Source: Streptomyces iranensis
Lineage (GTDB): Bacteria > Actinomycetota > Actinomycetes > Streptomycetales > Streptomycetaceae
Assembly: GCF_017874715.1 (NCBI RefSeq)
Contig: NZ_JAGGLR010000010.1
Coordinates: 1-64,000, forward strand
Reading direction: 5' to 3'
DNA length: 64,000 nucleotides
Shown piece after piece: positions 46,336 to 56,154 of the stretch. The notes beneath the pieces were generated by a model. The model worked only from the letters and a program-made list of their open reading frames with translations, ran no database searches and was not told the origin of the DNA. A program made the translations under genes and the position numbers. Positions within the stretch are counted from its first letter, which is position 1. Every line of letters starts with the position of its first letter.

Positions 46336-47274
46336 GTGAATACTGCAGGCCATCCGCCGCGAGTCATCGCCGTCGTCGGCCCCACAGCGGCCGGAAAGTC
46401 CGATCTGGGCGTCGCGCTCGCCAGACACCTCGACGGCGAGGTCGTCAACGCCGACTCCATGCAGCTGTACCGGGGCATGGACATCGGCACCGCCAAGCTG
46501 ACGGAGGACGAGCGGCAGGGGGTGCCGCACCAGCTGCTGGACATCTGGGACGTCACCCAGACCGCGAGCGTCGCCGAGTACCAGCGGCTGGCCCGCGCCG
46601 AGATGGACCGCCTGCTCGCCGAGGGCCGTACCCCCGTCCTGGTCGGCGGTTCCGGCCTGTACATCCGAGGGGCCATCGACGCCCTCGAGTTCCCGGGCAC
46701 CGACCCCACCGTCCGGGCCCGGCTCGAGGCCGAGCTGGAGGAGCGGGGCTCCGGGGTCCTGCACGCCAGGCTCGCCGACGCCGACCCCGAGGCGGCGCGC
46801 GCGATCCTGCCCAGCAACGGCCGCAGGGTGGTCCGGGCGCTGGAGGTCATCGAGATCACCGGCCGCCCGTTCACCGCCAATCTGCCCGGACACGAGGCGG
46901 TCTACGACACGCTCCAGATCGGCGTCGACGTCGAGCGGCCCGAGCTGGATGAGCGGATCGCCCTGCGGGTGGACCGGATGTGGGACGCCGGGCTGGTCGC
47001 GGAGGTCCGCCGGCTGGAGGACGCCGGGCTGCGCTCCGGCCGTACCGCCTCCCGCGCGCTGGGCTATCAGCAAGTGCTCGCCGCGCTCGCGGGAGAGTGT
47101 GCCGAGGAGGAGGCGAGGGCCGAAACCGTGCGCGCCACCAAGCGGTTCGCACGCCGTCAGGACTCCTGGTTCCGCCGCGATCCCAGGGTCCACTGGCTCA
47201 GCGGAGCGGCCGACCACAGAGGGGAACTCCTGGCGAGTGCGCTCGCGTTGGTTGAACGGGCGGTCACAGCCTGA
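46336..47274 (+). CDS. miaA: MiaA: tRNA dimethylallyltransferase
   Basis: A 312-residue enzyme that puts a dimethylallyl group on A37 of tRNAs reading U-starting codons. The P-loop is VVGPTAAGKSDL (15-22). Other signatures are VVNADSMQLYRGMDIGTAKL, PHQLLDIWD, PVLVGGSGLYIRGAIDALEFPG and ASRALGYQQV. The GTG at 46336 is preceded by GAGACT and six bases (leaderless pattern). The frame is open back to 45436, but that part mirrors the small genes on the other strand. It leads toward dapF. Confidence 0.94.
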   Translation: MNTAGHPPRVIAVVGPTAAGKSDLGVALARHLDGEVVNADSMQLYRGMDIGTAKLTEDERQGVPHQLLDIWDVTQTASVAEYQRLARAEMDRLLAEGRTPVLVGGSGLYIRGAIDALEFPGTDPTVRARLEAELEERGSGVLHARLADADPEAARAILPSNGRRVVRALEVIEITGRPFTANLPGHEAVYDTLQIGVDVERPELDERIALRVDRMWDAGLVAEVRRLEDAGLRSGRTASRALGYQQVLAALAGECAEEEARAETVRATKRFARRQDSWFRRDPRVHWLSGAADHRGELLASALALVERAVTA

Positions 47275-47382
47275 TCACGTCATGGCATCGGGAAGCTCAG
47301 CTCGTCATTCGGGCCCCGGCGGGCATGCCATCATCAAGCTCCGATCGTGCCGTGGTGTCTGGAGTTGGGAGGGTGTGTGGCG

Positions 47383-47880
47383 ATGGAGGCCGGCCCTCGC
47401 GACGCATCGCAGCAATCGCCGCACGGAGACGCGCGGCCGCTGACCCCGGACGGCCCCGATGAGGCCGGAGGGCTCCACGAACCCGGCGCACCGGTCCTCG
47501 AGGACGGTTCCGAGGGCGAGGCCGGCGCGGGCTCGGTCTCCGGGGAGTCCTTCCGGGAGCTGCGCCCGCCGCGTCGGCTGCGGATCTGGCAGATCGCGCC
47601 GATCGTCGCCCTGGCCATCCTCGGCTCGCTGATGTTCGCCTTCCCGCTCGCCTTCGAGTTCGGCGACGGAGGGGCGGTCGTGGCCATGCTCGGCCTGCTG
47701 CTGAGCTGCTGTGCGGCGGGCTGGGGCCTGATGGCCGCCCGCCGGGTGGGCTACACCTGGCCGGGTCTGCCCCCCAGAGGCTCCGGGCGCCGCCCGGACT
47801 GGCGCTTCGTCGTGCTCTATGTGGTGATCGTGGCGCTGCTGGCCGCCCTCACCTTCTGGCGGGTGGCCCGTCTCCGCTAG
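47383..47880 (+). CDS. Membrane protein of unknown function
   Basis: A 165-residue protein. The first 75 residues are an acidic, Pro/Gly-rich cytoplasmic tail. Three hydrophobic helices follow (about 82-103, 108-127, 145-162). An upstream GGGAGGG and ATG 47383 fix the start; GTG 47377 is close behind as an option. Genes of this type lie between miaA and dapF in Streptomyces. No domain is recognised. Confidence 0.75.
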   Translation: MEAGPRDASQQSPHGDARPLTPDGPDEAGGLHEPGAPVLEDGSEGEAGAGSVSGESFRELRPPRRLRIWQIAPIVALAILGSLMFAFPLAFEFGDGGAVVAMLGLLLSCCAAGWGLMAARRVGYTWPGLPPRGSGRRPDWRFVVLYVVIVALLAALTFWRVARLR

Positions 47881-47956
47881 GCCCTCCGTCCAGTGGGTCC
47901 CCCGGGCGGGCCGGGCACCGGGGGACGGCGCGCGCGGTGCCCCGTAGGATCGAGGA

Positions 47957-48889
47957 ATGAGCACCGCACCACGGCTGGCCTTCCTGAAGGGGCACGGCAC
48001 CGAGAACGACTTCGTCATCGTCCCCGACCCGGACGGTCGTCTGGAGCTGTCCGCGGCCACCGTCGCCCGGATCTGCGACCGGCGCGCCGGTATCGGCGGC
48101 GACGGCCTGATCCGCGTCGTGCGGTCCTCGGCACACCCCGAGGCGCGGGGCATGGCCGACCAGGCCGAATGGTTCATGGACTACCGCAACAGCGACGGCA
48201 GCATCGCCGAGATGTGCGGCAACGGAGTCCGCGTCTTCGCCCGGTACCTTCAGCGCGCCGGGCTGGTCGAGGCGGGTGATCTCGCGATCGCCACCCGGGC
48301 CGGGGTGCGCCGGGCCCACATCGCCAAGGACGCCGGTGACGCCGCCCGGCCGGGTGAGGCCACGGCCGGGACCGATGGCCCGATCACCGTGGTGATGGGC
48401 GGGGCCGCGTTGCCCGAGCCCGGCCCCGAAGGGGAGATCACGGTCACGGTCGGTGACCACAGCTGGCCCGCGCGCAACGTGAACATGGGCAATCCGCACG
48501 CGGTCGCCTTCGTCGACGACCTGGCCCAGGCCGGTGATCTGTTCACGGCCCCCGCCGTGCGCCCCGCCGCCGTGTACCCGCACGGCACCAACGTCGAATT
48601 CGTCGTCGACCGCGGCCCGCGCCATGTCGCGATGCGCGTGCATGAGCGCGGCTCCGGAGAGACCCGGTCCTGCGGCACCGGCGCCTGCGCCGTGATGGTG
48701 GCCGCCGCACGCCGTGACGGGGCCGATCCGGCCGTCACCGGGCACCCCGTCACGTACACCGTGGACGTTCCCGGAGGGCGGCTTGTCATCAGCGAACGGC
48801 CGGACGGTACGGTGGAGATGACCGGCCCTGCCGTGATCGTGGCCGAGGGGGAGATAGATCCCTCTTGGCTGGGCACGGACCTCGGCTGA
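47957..48889 (+). CDS. dapF: DapF: diaminopimelate epimerase
   Basis: A 310-residue enzyme converting LL- to meso-diaminopimelate for lysine and peptidoglycan. The two catalytic cysteines are Cys87 (MCGNGVRVF) and Cys239 (SCGTGACA). GHGTENDFVI and NMGNPHAVAF are also typical. An Ala/Gly-rich insertion at about 125-145 makes it longer than the E. coli enzyme. TAGGAT ends six bases before the ATG, so the message is probably leaderless. Confidence 0.95.
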   Translation: MSTAPRLAFLKGHGTENDFVIVPDPDGRLELSAATVARICDRRAGIGGDGLIRVVRSSAHPEARGMADQAEWFMDYRNSDGSIAEMCGNGVRVFARYLQRAGLVEAGDLAIATRAGVRRAHIAKDAGDAARPGEATAGTDGPITVVMGGAALPEPGPEGEITVTVGDHSWPARNVNMGNPHAVAFVDDLAQAGDLFTAPAVRPAAVYPHGTNVEFVVDRGPRHVAMRVHERGSGETRSCGTGACAVMVAAARRDGADPAVTGHPVTYTVDVPGGRLVISERPDGTVEMTGPAVIVAEGEIDPSWLGTDLG

Positions 48890-49025
48890 CACTTCCCTCG
48901 AATGGGTGATCCGTTTCACTCTGGGCGAGAGCCGGTCGGCCGTGCGTGATGGGCTCGATAGCATCAAGCACCGGCCCCGGGGGAGTACCCACGCCGGTTG
49001 ACGCTCGACGCCGCCGGAGGTGCCC

Positions 49026-51281
49026 ATGAGCGCAGAGGCCACCGACCAGGCCCCGTTCGGCCGCAGGCGCGGCCTCCCCCGCATCGACCTGCGCAATCTC
49101 CGCAGGTTCAGTCGGGCCGCCCTGCTGGGGTCCGCCTCCCGCGGCCGGCTGCCTGACGCGATCGAGCATGTGGCCAAGGTCCACCGCGCGTACCACCCCG
49201 GAGCCGATCTGGATGTGCTCCGCAAGGCGTATGTCCTGGCCGAGTCCTCCCACCGCGGTCAGATGCGCAAGAGCGGTGAGCCGTACATCACCCATCCGCT
49301 GGCCGTCACTCTGATCCTCGCCGAACTGGGTGCCGAGACCACGACGTTGACCGCCTCGCTGCTCCACGACACGGTCGAGGACACCGATGTGACCCTCGAT
49401 CAGGTGGGGGAGCAGTTCGGCGAGGAGGTCCGCTTTCTCGTCGACGGCGTCACCAAGTTGGAGAAGGTCGACTACGGCGCGGCGGCCGAGCCCGAGACCT
49501 TCCGCAAGATGCTCGTCGCCACCGGCAACGACGTCCGGGTGATGTCGATCAAACTCGCCGACCGGCTGCACAACATGCGCACCCTCGGCGTGATGCGCCC
49601 CGAGAAGCAGGCGCGCATCGCCAAGGTCACCCGCGATGTGCTGATCCCGCTCGCCGAGCGGCTCGGGGTGCAGGCGCTCAAGACCGAGCTGGAGGACCTG
49701 GTCTTCGCCATCCTCCACCCCGAGGAGTACGCGCGGACCCGCGAGCTCCTCCAGGCCCACGCCGGCCGCCCCGACCCGCTGGCCCAGGCCGCCGAGGACG
49801 TACGGGGCGTGCTGCACGAGGCGGGCATCACCGCCGAAGTCCTGGTCCGGCCGCGGCACTTCGTCTCCGTCCACCGGGTCGGGCTCAAGCGCGGCGAGCT
49901 GACCGGCACCGACCTCGGCCGCCTTCTCGTCCTGGTCTCCGACGACGCGGACTGCTACGCGGTCCTCGGCGAACTGCACACCTGCTTCACGCCGGTGATC
50001 TCGGAGTTCAAGGACTTCATCGCGGTGCCCAAGTTCAACCTCTACCAGTCGCTGCACACGGCCGTGGCCGGGCGCGACGGCGAGGTCACCGAAGTCCTCA
50101 TCCGCACCAGCCAGATGCACCGGGTCGCGGAGGCCGGCGTGATCGCTCTCGGCAATCCGTACGCCCCGACGGAGGGCGCCGACGCCCCCGAGGGCGAGCG
50201 GGCCGACCCCACCCGGCCCGGCTGGCTGTCCCGGCTGCTCGACTGGCAGAGCGCCACCCCCGACCCCGATATCTTCTGGACCTCGCTCCGCGACGACCTC
50301 GCCCAGGACCGGGAGATCACCGTCTTCCGCTCCGACGGCGGGACGCTCGGCCTGCCCGCGGGCGCGAGCTGCGTGGACGCCGCGTACGCCCTGTACGGCG
50401 ACGACGCGCACTCCTGTATCGGCGCCCGGGTCAACGGCAGGATCGCGACCCTGAGCACGGTGCTGCGCGACGGTGACACCCTGCAGCTGCTGATGGCGAG
50501 CGACACCCGGGACACCGCCTCCCACGGTCCCTCGCCGGAGTGGCTCGACCACGCCCGCACTCCGGCCGCCCGCATCGCCATCAACCGTTGGCTGGCCGCC
50601 CATCCGGCGTCGCAGCACGAGCCCCGGGAGGCCGCCGAGGAGCCGGAGTCCGCCGCCGAGCCCACCGGCCAGGACGGACAGGACGGCCAGGACCCGCAGG
50701 GCGGTCAGGACCCGCAGGGCGGTCAGGACCCGCAGGCCACGCGGGACCCGCAGACTTCGCAGGGCGGCCAGACCATCGCCCCCGCGTCGCCCGGTGCGGG
50801 CCGCCCCGAGGCGGGCATCGTCGTCGACCTGCCCGGCGCGACCGTACGGCTCGCCCGTTGCTGCACCCCCGTGCCGCCCGACGCGATCACCGGCTTCGCG
50901 GTCCGCGGAGGGGCCGTCACCGTGCACCGCGAGCGGTGCCCCGGAGTGGCGCGGATGACCTCGGCCGGGCGCACGGCCGTCGGGGTGCGCTGGGCGGACG
51001 AGGACGACGGGGACGGGGGCGGGGACTATCGCGTGACCCTCTTCGCGGAGGCGTTCAGCAGGCCGCATCTGCTCGCGGATCTCACCGAGGCCATCGCGGC
51101 CGAGGGCGCGGAGGTGGTGGCGGCCGCCGTCGAACCGCCGCGTGAGCAGCGGGTCCGGCACACCTACACGCTCCAGCTGCCCGACGCGGGCAGGCTGCCG
51201 ACGCTGATGCGGGCCATGCGGAACGTCCCCGGGGTCTACGACGTGACGCGCGAGGGCCGCAGCATGGCCGCGGCGCACTGA
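49026..51281 (+). CDS. rshA: RshA: RelA/SpoT-family (p)ppGpp enzyme
   Basis: A 751-residue RelA/SpoT homologue. The HD hydrolase domain (about 55-225) is intact, with YITHPLAV, LLHDTVEDTD and IKLADRLHNMRTL. The synthetase domain (about 280-375) is degenerate: the usual NGYQSLHT is NLYQSLHT and the D.xAxR strand reads TDLGRLLVLV. A TGS domain (EITVFRSDGGTLGLPAGASCVDAAYALY), a Gln/Asp/Gly repeat, a zinc-finger-like CCTPVPPD segment and a C-terminal ACT domain follow. This suggests mainly (p)ppGpp breakdown. S. coelicolor rshA lies at the same place. ATG 49026 was chosen over GTG 49020. Confidence 0.88.
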   Translation: MSAEATDQAPFGRRRGLPRIDLRNLRRFSRAALLGSASRGRLPDAIEHVAKVHRAYHPGADLDVLRKAYVLAESSHRGQMRKSGEPYITHPLAVTLILAELGAETTTLTASLLHDTVEDTDVTLDQVGEQFGEEVRFLVDGVTKLEKVDYGAAAEPETFRKMLVATGNDVRVMSIKLADRLHNMRTLGVMRPEKQARIAKVTRDVLIPLAERLGVQALKTELEDLVFAILHPEEYARTRELLQAHAGRPDPLAQAAEDVRGVLHEAGITAEVLVRPRHFVSVHRVGLKRGELTGTDLGRLLVLVSDDADCYAVLGELHTCFTPVISEFKDFIAVPKFNLYQSLHTAVAGRDGEVTEVLIRTSQMHRVAEAGVIALGNPYAPTEGADAPEGERADPTRPGWLSRLLDWQSATPDPDIFWTSLRDDLAQDREITVFRSDGGTLGLPAGASCVDAAYALYGDDAHSCIGARVNGRIATLSTVLRDGDTLQLLMASDTRDTASHGPSPEWLDHARTPAARIAINRWLAAHPASQHEPREAAEEPESAAEPTGQDGQDGQDPQGGQDPQGGQDPQATRDPQTSQGGQTIAPASPGAGRPEAGIVVDLPGATVRLARCCTPVPPDAITGFAVRGGAVTVHRERCPGVARMTSAGRTAVGVRWADEDDGDGGGDYRVTLFAEAFSRPHLLADLTEAIAAEGAEVVAAAVEPPREQRVRHTYTLQLPDAGRLPTLMRAMRNVPGVYDVTREGRSMAAAH
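50668..50755 (+). repeat. 18-bp coding repeats in rshA
   Basis: Copies of an 18-bp unit GG[CT]CAGGACCCGCAGGGC encode GGQDPQ repeated about three times, with degenerate flanks. They sit in the linker between the TGS and zinc-finger regions, where length changes would be tolerated. Confidence 0.75.
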
Positions 51282-51399
51282 CGGACGGGCGCGCTCCTGA
51301 GCGGCACGCTCCTGATCATTTTCGGGCGCCTGAACTCCTTCGGGTGGATCAAGACCGGGAGCGACTGCGCGGGCGCCGGGGCGCTGGTAGCCGTAGGAC

Positions 51400-52980
51400 A
51401 TGACGCTTTCTTCGGGGCGCCGCCCCTGGCCGCCGCGCACCGGGCGCCGCAGGACCGCGTCGGTGGCCGCCGCCATGGCCGCCGTCTTCCTCGCGGTCGG
51501 CCCCTCCTCCGCCGCGGGGCCGGTGTCCCCCGCGCACCCGGCTCCCCTGGGCATCGGAGACCCCCTCTTCCCGCAGCTCGGCAACCCCGGGTACGACGTC
51601 ACGGCGTACGACATCGCGTTCGCCTACCACCGTCAGGACCGGCCGCTCGACGCCGTCACCACCATCGAGGCCCGCGCGACCGCCCCGCTGCGCACCGTCA
51701 ACCTCGACTTCGCCCAGGGCGTCGTGGACTCGGTGCGGGTCGACGGAGCGCGGGCCCGGTTCGCCACGGCCGGTGAGGACCTGGTGATCACCCCGTCCGC
51801 CCCCCTCCGTAAGGGCGCCGCCTTCCGGGTCACCGTCCGCCACACCAGCGATCCGCGGAGCGGCATGAACGGCGGCTGGGTCCGCACCAGCGACGGGCTG
51901 GCCATGGCCAACCAGGCCAACGCCGCCCACCGGGTCTTCCCGTGCAACGACCACCCCGCCGACAAGGCCCGCTTCACCTTCCGGATCACCGCTCCGAAGA
52001 GCCTTACGGTCGTCGCGGGCGGTCTGCCCGGACAGCGCGTCCGCAAGGGCTCGCGCACCGTCTGGACGTACCGCCTCGCCCACCCCATGGCCACCGAGCT
52101 GGCGCAGATCTCCATCGGCCGCTCCGCCGTGCCGCGCCGCACCGGGCCCCATGGGCTGCCGGTGCGCGACGTCGTCCCCGCGGCGGACCGCGCACGGCTG
52201 GAGAAGTGGCTCGCGCGCACCCCCGGACAGCTGGCCTGGATGGAGAAGAAGGCCGGGCGCTACCCCTTCGAGACCTACGGCGTTCTGATCGCCCACGCCA
52301 CCACCGGCTTCGAGCTGGAGACCCAGACGCTCTCCCTCTTCGAGCGCGATCTGTTCACCAGCGATCAGCTGCCCCGGTGGTACATCGAGTCGATCATGGT
52401 GCATGAGCTGGCGCACCAGTGGTTCGGCGACAGCGTCAGCCCGCGCCGCTGGTCGGATCTGTGGCTCAACGAGGGCCACGCCACCTGGTACGAGGCGCTG
52501 TACGCCGATGAGCGCGGTAAGGCGAGCCTGGAACGGCGGATGCGCAAGGCGTACGGGCAGTCCGACGCCTGGCGGGCCGAGGGAGGGCCGCCCGCGGCCC
52601 CCGAGGCCGCCGACCCCGGCCAGCCGATCGGCATCTTCCGCCCGGTGGTCTACGACGGCAGCGCGCTGGTGCTGTACGCGCTGCGGCAGCGGATCGGCCG
52701 GGCCGCCTTCGAGCGGCTGGAGCGGCGATGGGTGCTCCGCCACCGCGACGGAGTGGCCTCGACCGCCGACTTCGTCCGGCTGGCCTCCACGGTGGCGGGG
52801 CGCGATCTGAGCGGATTCCTCCATCCGTGGCTGTACGGCAGGAAGACGCCGCCGATGCCGGGACACCCCGACTGGAAGCAGACGGAGAAGGAGACCACGA
52901 AGGGTGCCGCGCTGCCCGGCGCGCGGGCGGGGCGGCACGCGGTCCGTCACGCGGTGCCATGGGCCGTGAAACCCGGGTGA
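51400..52980 (+). CDS. Secreted M1-family metallopeptidase
   Basis: A 526-residue zinc aminopeptidase-like enzyme. A signal peptide with an arginine-rich start (RRTASVAAAMAAVFLAVGP, cleavage after about 39) precedes an N-terminal beta domain. The catalytic domain has HELAHQWFGD (His335, His339) with the third ligand Glu358 in LNEGHATW. The exopeptidase GxMEN motif reads GFELETQT. The C-terminal helical domain is short. It should be exported or cell-wall bound. It lies between rshA and hflX on the same strand with its own start region. Confidence 0.88.
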   Translation: MTLSSGRRPWPPRTGRRRTASVAAAMAAVFLAVGPSSAAGPVSPAHPAPLGIGDPLFPQLGNPGYDVTAYDIAFAYHRQDRPLDAVTTIEARATAPLRTVNLDFAQGVVDSVRVDGARARFATAGEDLVITPSAPLRKGAAFRVTVRHTSDPRSGMNGGWVRTSDGLAMANQANAAHRVFPCNDHPADKARFTFRITAPKSLTVVAGGLPGQRVRKGSRTVWTYRLAHPMATELAQISIGRSAVPRRTGPHGLPVRDVVPAADRARLEKWLARTPGQLAWMEKKAGRYPFETYGVLIAHATTGFELETQTLSLFERDLFTSDQLPRWYIESIMVHELAHQWFGDSVSPRRWSDLWLNEGHATWYEALYADERGKASLERRMRKAYGQSDAWRAEGGPPAAPEAADPGQPIGIFRPVVYDGSALVLYALRQRIGRAAFERLERRWVLRHRDGVASTADFVRLASTVAGRDLSGFLHPWLYGRKTPPMPGHPDWKQTEKETTKGAALPGARAGRHAVRHAVPWAVKPG

Positions 52981-53102
52981 CGGCCCGCCCGCCGCGTGCG
53001 ACCATCAAGGGGTCGGCGTCCGTGGCCGGCCCCGGCGGGGGAATCCCGCGGGCCCGCCACGCGTTGTCGACAGTGACGGTATTCCACGACGTAAGGATTC
53101 CT

Positions 53103-54605
53103 TTGACCCACTCCTCTTCCCTTCCGCAGGACCGGCAGCGCCCCGCCGAGAGCCTTCGGGCCGACGCCCTGATGGAAGAGGACGTCGCCTGGAGTCACGA
53201 GATCGACGAGGAGCGTGACGGCGACCAGTACGACCGCTCCGACCGTGCCGCCCTGCGGCGCGTGGTGGGGCTGTCCACCGAGCTCGAGGACGTCACCGAG
53301 GTCGAGTACCGGCAGCTGCGCCTGGAGCGCGTGGTGCTGGTCGGCGTATGGACCTCCGGCACGGTGCAAGACGCGGAGAACTCCCTGGCGGAGCTCGCCG
53401 CGCTCGCCGAGACCGCCGGCGCCCTGGTGCTCGACGGCGTGACCCAGCGGCGCAACAAGCCGGATCCCGCCACGTACATCGGCTCCGGCAAGGCCGAGGA
53501 ACTGCGTGACATCGTGGTCGAGTCCGGTGCCGACACCGTGGTCTGCGACGGTGAGCTGAGCCCCGGGCAGCTGATCCACCTCGAGGACGTCGTCAAGGTC
53601 AAGGTGGTCGATCGGACCGCCCTGATCCTCGACATCTTCGCCCAGCACGCCAAGTCCCGAGAGGGCAAGGCGCAGGTCTCGCTCGCCCAGATGCAGTACA
53701 TGCTGCCGCGGCTGCGAGGCTGGGGTCAGTCGCTGTCCCGCCAGATGGGTGGCGGAGGCTCCGGATCCTCGGGCGGCGGTATGGCCACCCGTGGTCCCGG
53801 TGAGACCAAGATCGAGACGGACCGGCGCCGCATCCGCGAGAAGATGGCGAAGATGCGCCGCGAGATCGCCGAGATGAAGACCGGCCGTGACATCAAGCGG
53901 CAGGAGCGCCGGCGCCACAAGGTTCCCTCGGTCGCCATCGCCGGATACACCAACGCGGGGAAGTCCTCGCTGCTCAACCGGCTCACCGGCGCGGGCGTCC
54001 TGGTGGAGAACGCGCTGTTCGCCACCCTCGACCCGACCGTGCGCCGGGCCGAGACCCCCAGCGGGCGGCTCTACACACTGGCGGACACCGTCGGATTCGT
54101 CCGGCATCTGCCGCACCACCTGGTGGAGGCGTTCCGCTCCACGATGGAGGAGGTCGGCGACGCCGATCTGATCCTCCATGTGGTGGACGGCTCCCATCCG
54201 ACCCCCGAGGAGCAGCTGGCCGCCGTGCGCGAGGTGATCCGCGATGTGGGCGCGGTCGACGTGCCCGAGATCGTCGTGATCAACAAGGCGGACATGGCCG
54301 ATCCGCTCGTTGTGCAGCGGCTGCTGCGCATGGAGCGGCGCGCTATGGCGGTGTCGGCCCGCAGCGGGCTGGGCATCGACGAGCTGCTCGCGGTGATCGA
54401 CGAGGAGCTGCCCCGGCCGCAGGTCGAGATCGAGGTGCTGCTGCCGTACACCCACGGCAAGCTCGTCGCGCGCACCCACGTCGAGGGCGAGGTGCTCTCC
54501 GAGGAGCACACCCCTGAGGGCACGCTGCTCAAGGCGCGCGTGCACGAGGAGCTCGCGGCGGAGCTGCGGCGCTTCATCCCGGCCACGGCCGCCGGACAGC
54601 GCTAG
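53103..54605 (+). CDS. hflX: HflX: ribosome-associated GTPase
   Basis: A 500-residue GTPase that splits or rescues stalled ribosomes. The N-terminal HflX domain has DPATYIGSGKAEELR, VVCDGELSPGQ and ILDIFAQHAKSREGKAQVSLAQ. A Gly-rich linker (215-227) precedes TRGPGETKIETDRR. The G domain has GYTNAGKSSLLN (281-292), DTVGFVRHLP and INKAD. The start is TTG at 53103 with AAGGATTCC upstream, the codon matching the S. coelicolor start as I recall it. The longer frame only overlaps the M1 gene. Confidence 0.92.
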   Translation: MTHSSSLPQDRQRPAESLRADALMEEDVAWSHEIDEERDGDQYDRSDRAALRRVVGLSTELEDVTEVEYRQLRLERVVLVGVWTSGTVQDAENSLAELAALAETAGALVLDGVTQRRNKPDPATYIGSGKAEELRDIVVESGADTVVCDGELSPGQLIHLEDVVKVKVVDRTALILDIFAQHAKSREGKAQVSLAQMQYMLPRLRGWGQSLSRQMGGGGSGSSGGGMATRGPGETKIETDRRRIREKMAKMRREIAEMKTGRDIKRQERRRHKVPSVAIAGYTNAGKSSLLNRLTGAGVLVENALFATLDPTVRRAETPSGRLYTLADTVGFVRHLPHHLVEAFRSTMEEVGDADLILHVVDGSHPTPEEQLAAVREVIRDVGAVDVPEIVVINKADMADPLVVQRLLRMERRAMAVSARSGLGIDELLAVIDEELPRPQVEIEVLLPYTHGKLVARTHVEGEVLSEEHTPEGTLLKARVHEELAAELRRFIPATAAGQR

Positions 54606-54660
54606 CCAGCTGGTCACACCAGCCGCACCGCGTCGGCTACGACACCTACGACACCTACAC

Positions 54661-54702
54661 GACGAGGGCCCGCCCCCGGATTTCCGGGGGCGGGCCCTCG
54701 TC
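54661..54702. terminator. Bidirectional terminator
   Basis: A perfect 19-bp stem, GACGAGGGCCCGCCCCCGG (54661-54679) and its complement (54684-54702), with loop ATTT. It serves hflX and the converging protease gene. Confidence 0.9.
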
Positions 54703-54742
54703 GTGGGATGGACGGCTGCCTGACGGCTACCGGCTCAGCCGG

Positions 54743-55918
54743 TCACTGGTTCGCGAACTTCTTGCTGACCGCGCTGTAGACACCCTTGGCCTCGGGGCCC
54801 AGATGCGGGCCCGCCAGCCAGGTCGCGTTGGACGGGCCGATCGAGGTGTTGGACACCAGCGCCGGTTTGCCGTCCGCGCCGTTGGCGACCCAGCCACCGC
54901 CGGACGAACCCGCGGTCATGGTGCAGCCGATGCGGTACATCGTCGGCTGCTTGGCGTCCAGGGAGAGCCGGCCCGGCTTGTCCGCGCACTGGTTCATCTT
55001 CTGGCCGTCGAACGGCGGGGCGGCCGGGTAACCGGTGGCCGTGATCTCGTCGATGGACTTCACCGCCGGGGCGTTGAAGTCGACCGGCAGCGCGCCGCCC
55101 ACCGTCTCCTCGAGCGACTTGCCGCCGCTGGCCTCCGGCTTCACATGCATCACCGCGAAGTCGTATGGGGCGCCCTTACCGCCCACGGCCGCGCCGTTGT
55201 CGAGCCACTGCGAGGAGGTCTGCGCCCAGTCGGCCCACCAGACGCCCTTGGGGGCCAGCTCCTCCTTGGTGGCGTTCTCCAGCTCCGCCTGCGACTTGCC
55301 CGCGTCGTTGTAGGAGGGCACGAACATCAGGTTCTTGTACCAGCCGCCGCCCTTGCCCGCGTGGACGCAGTGGCCCGCCGTCCACACCAGGTTGGACTTG
55401 CCGGGGTGCGCCGGGTCCTCGACCACCGTCGCGGAGCAGACCATCGAGCCCTCGGGGCCGTCGAAGAAGACCTTGCCCGCGTAGGGGACCTTGGAGCTGT
55501 ACGGGCTGGTGACCTCCTTGGCCGGGACGGGCTGCGGATCGGGGTCGGTCACACCCTGGTCGTCCGCGATATCGCCGTCGTCGACCGGCTTGTCGGGCTC
55601 CTGTGCCTCGCGCATCCGGTCCGGCTTCCACAGGCCCTTGATGATCGGGTTGATGAAGTCACCGGCCTCGCGCAGCCAGTCGTCCTTGTCCCACTTGTTC
55701 CAGGCACCGTTCTTCCACTGGTCCAGATCGATGCCGAGGTTCTTCAACTTGTCGTTGAGGTTGTCGGGCAGCTTGATGTCGTCCACGCCCTGCTGCTCCG
55801 ACGACGCGGTCGGCTTGGCATCGGTGTTGTCGTCCGAGGAGTCGCACGCGGTGGCGGCGAGCGCCAGAACCGAGGCTATGGCGGCCACGGCCAGTGCGGG
55901 TCGGCGTTTGGATGGCAT
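54743..55918 (-). CDS. Trypsin-like serine protease lipoprotein
   Basis: A 391-residue exported protease. The signal AIASVLALAATAC ends in lipid-modified Cys25. Residues 26-135 are an acidic, Trp-containing pro- or spacer region. The protease domain has His183 (WTAGHCV), Asp253 (PYDFAVM) and Ser339 (GSSGGGW), a V8/trypsin-like triad. Cys161-Cys184 and Cys311-Cys332 may be disulfides. ATG 55918 was chosen from the signal peptide. It is divergent from the siderophore-type operon across 236 bases. Confidence 0.88.
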   Translation of the reverse strand: MPSKRRPALAVAAIASVLALAATACDSSDDNTDAKPTASSEQQGVDDIKLPDNLNDKLKNLGIDLDQWKNGAWNKWDKDDWLREAGDFINPIIKGLWKPDRMREAQEPDKPVDDGDIADDQGVTDPDPQPVPAKEVTSPYSSKVPYAGKVFFDGPEGSMVCSATVVEDPAHPGKSNLVWTAGHCVHAGKGGGWYKNLMFVPSYNDAGKSQAELENATKEELAPKGVWWADWAQTSSQWLDNGAAVGGKGAPYDFAVMHVKPEASGGKSLEETVGGALPVDFNAPAVKSIDEITATGYPAAPPFDGQKMNQCADKPGRLSLDAKQPTMYRIGCTMTAGSSGGGWVANGADGKPALVSNTSIGPSNATWLAGPHLGPEAKGVYSAVSKKFANQ

Positions 55919-56154
55919 GGGTGGGACTCCCCCTGAGGTTCTGAGCTGCTCTACGGCCTGTATGGAATTGTCATGCACCGCCCCGGCAATGGGGTGGTAT
56001 CCCACTATGCCGGTGCCGCCTACGACGGCTGCGAGCGGGTCCTTGGTTCCCGGCCGCAAGGATCTTCGCCCAGCCCGTGATCCAGAGCGCCACGCGTCGT
56101 TGGTACGTACGGGGGACAGCCGGAGGGTGTTCAGCAGCAGGAGGACCGAGACGC

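Noticed and set aside
48789..51614. A 941-codon minus-strand frame opposite rshA
   Set aside because: No domain, and the plus strand carries complete HD and ACT features.
55919..56154. Iron-box (DmdR/IdeR) operator before the siderophore-type operon
   Set aside because: I looked for a TTAGGTTAGGCTCACCTAA-like dyad and saw none in the 236-base gap.
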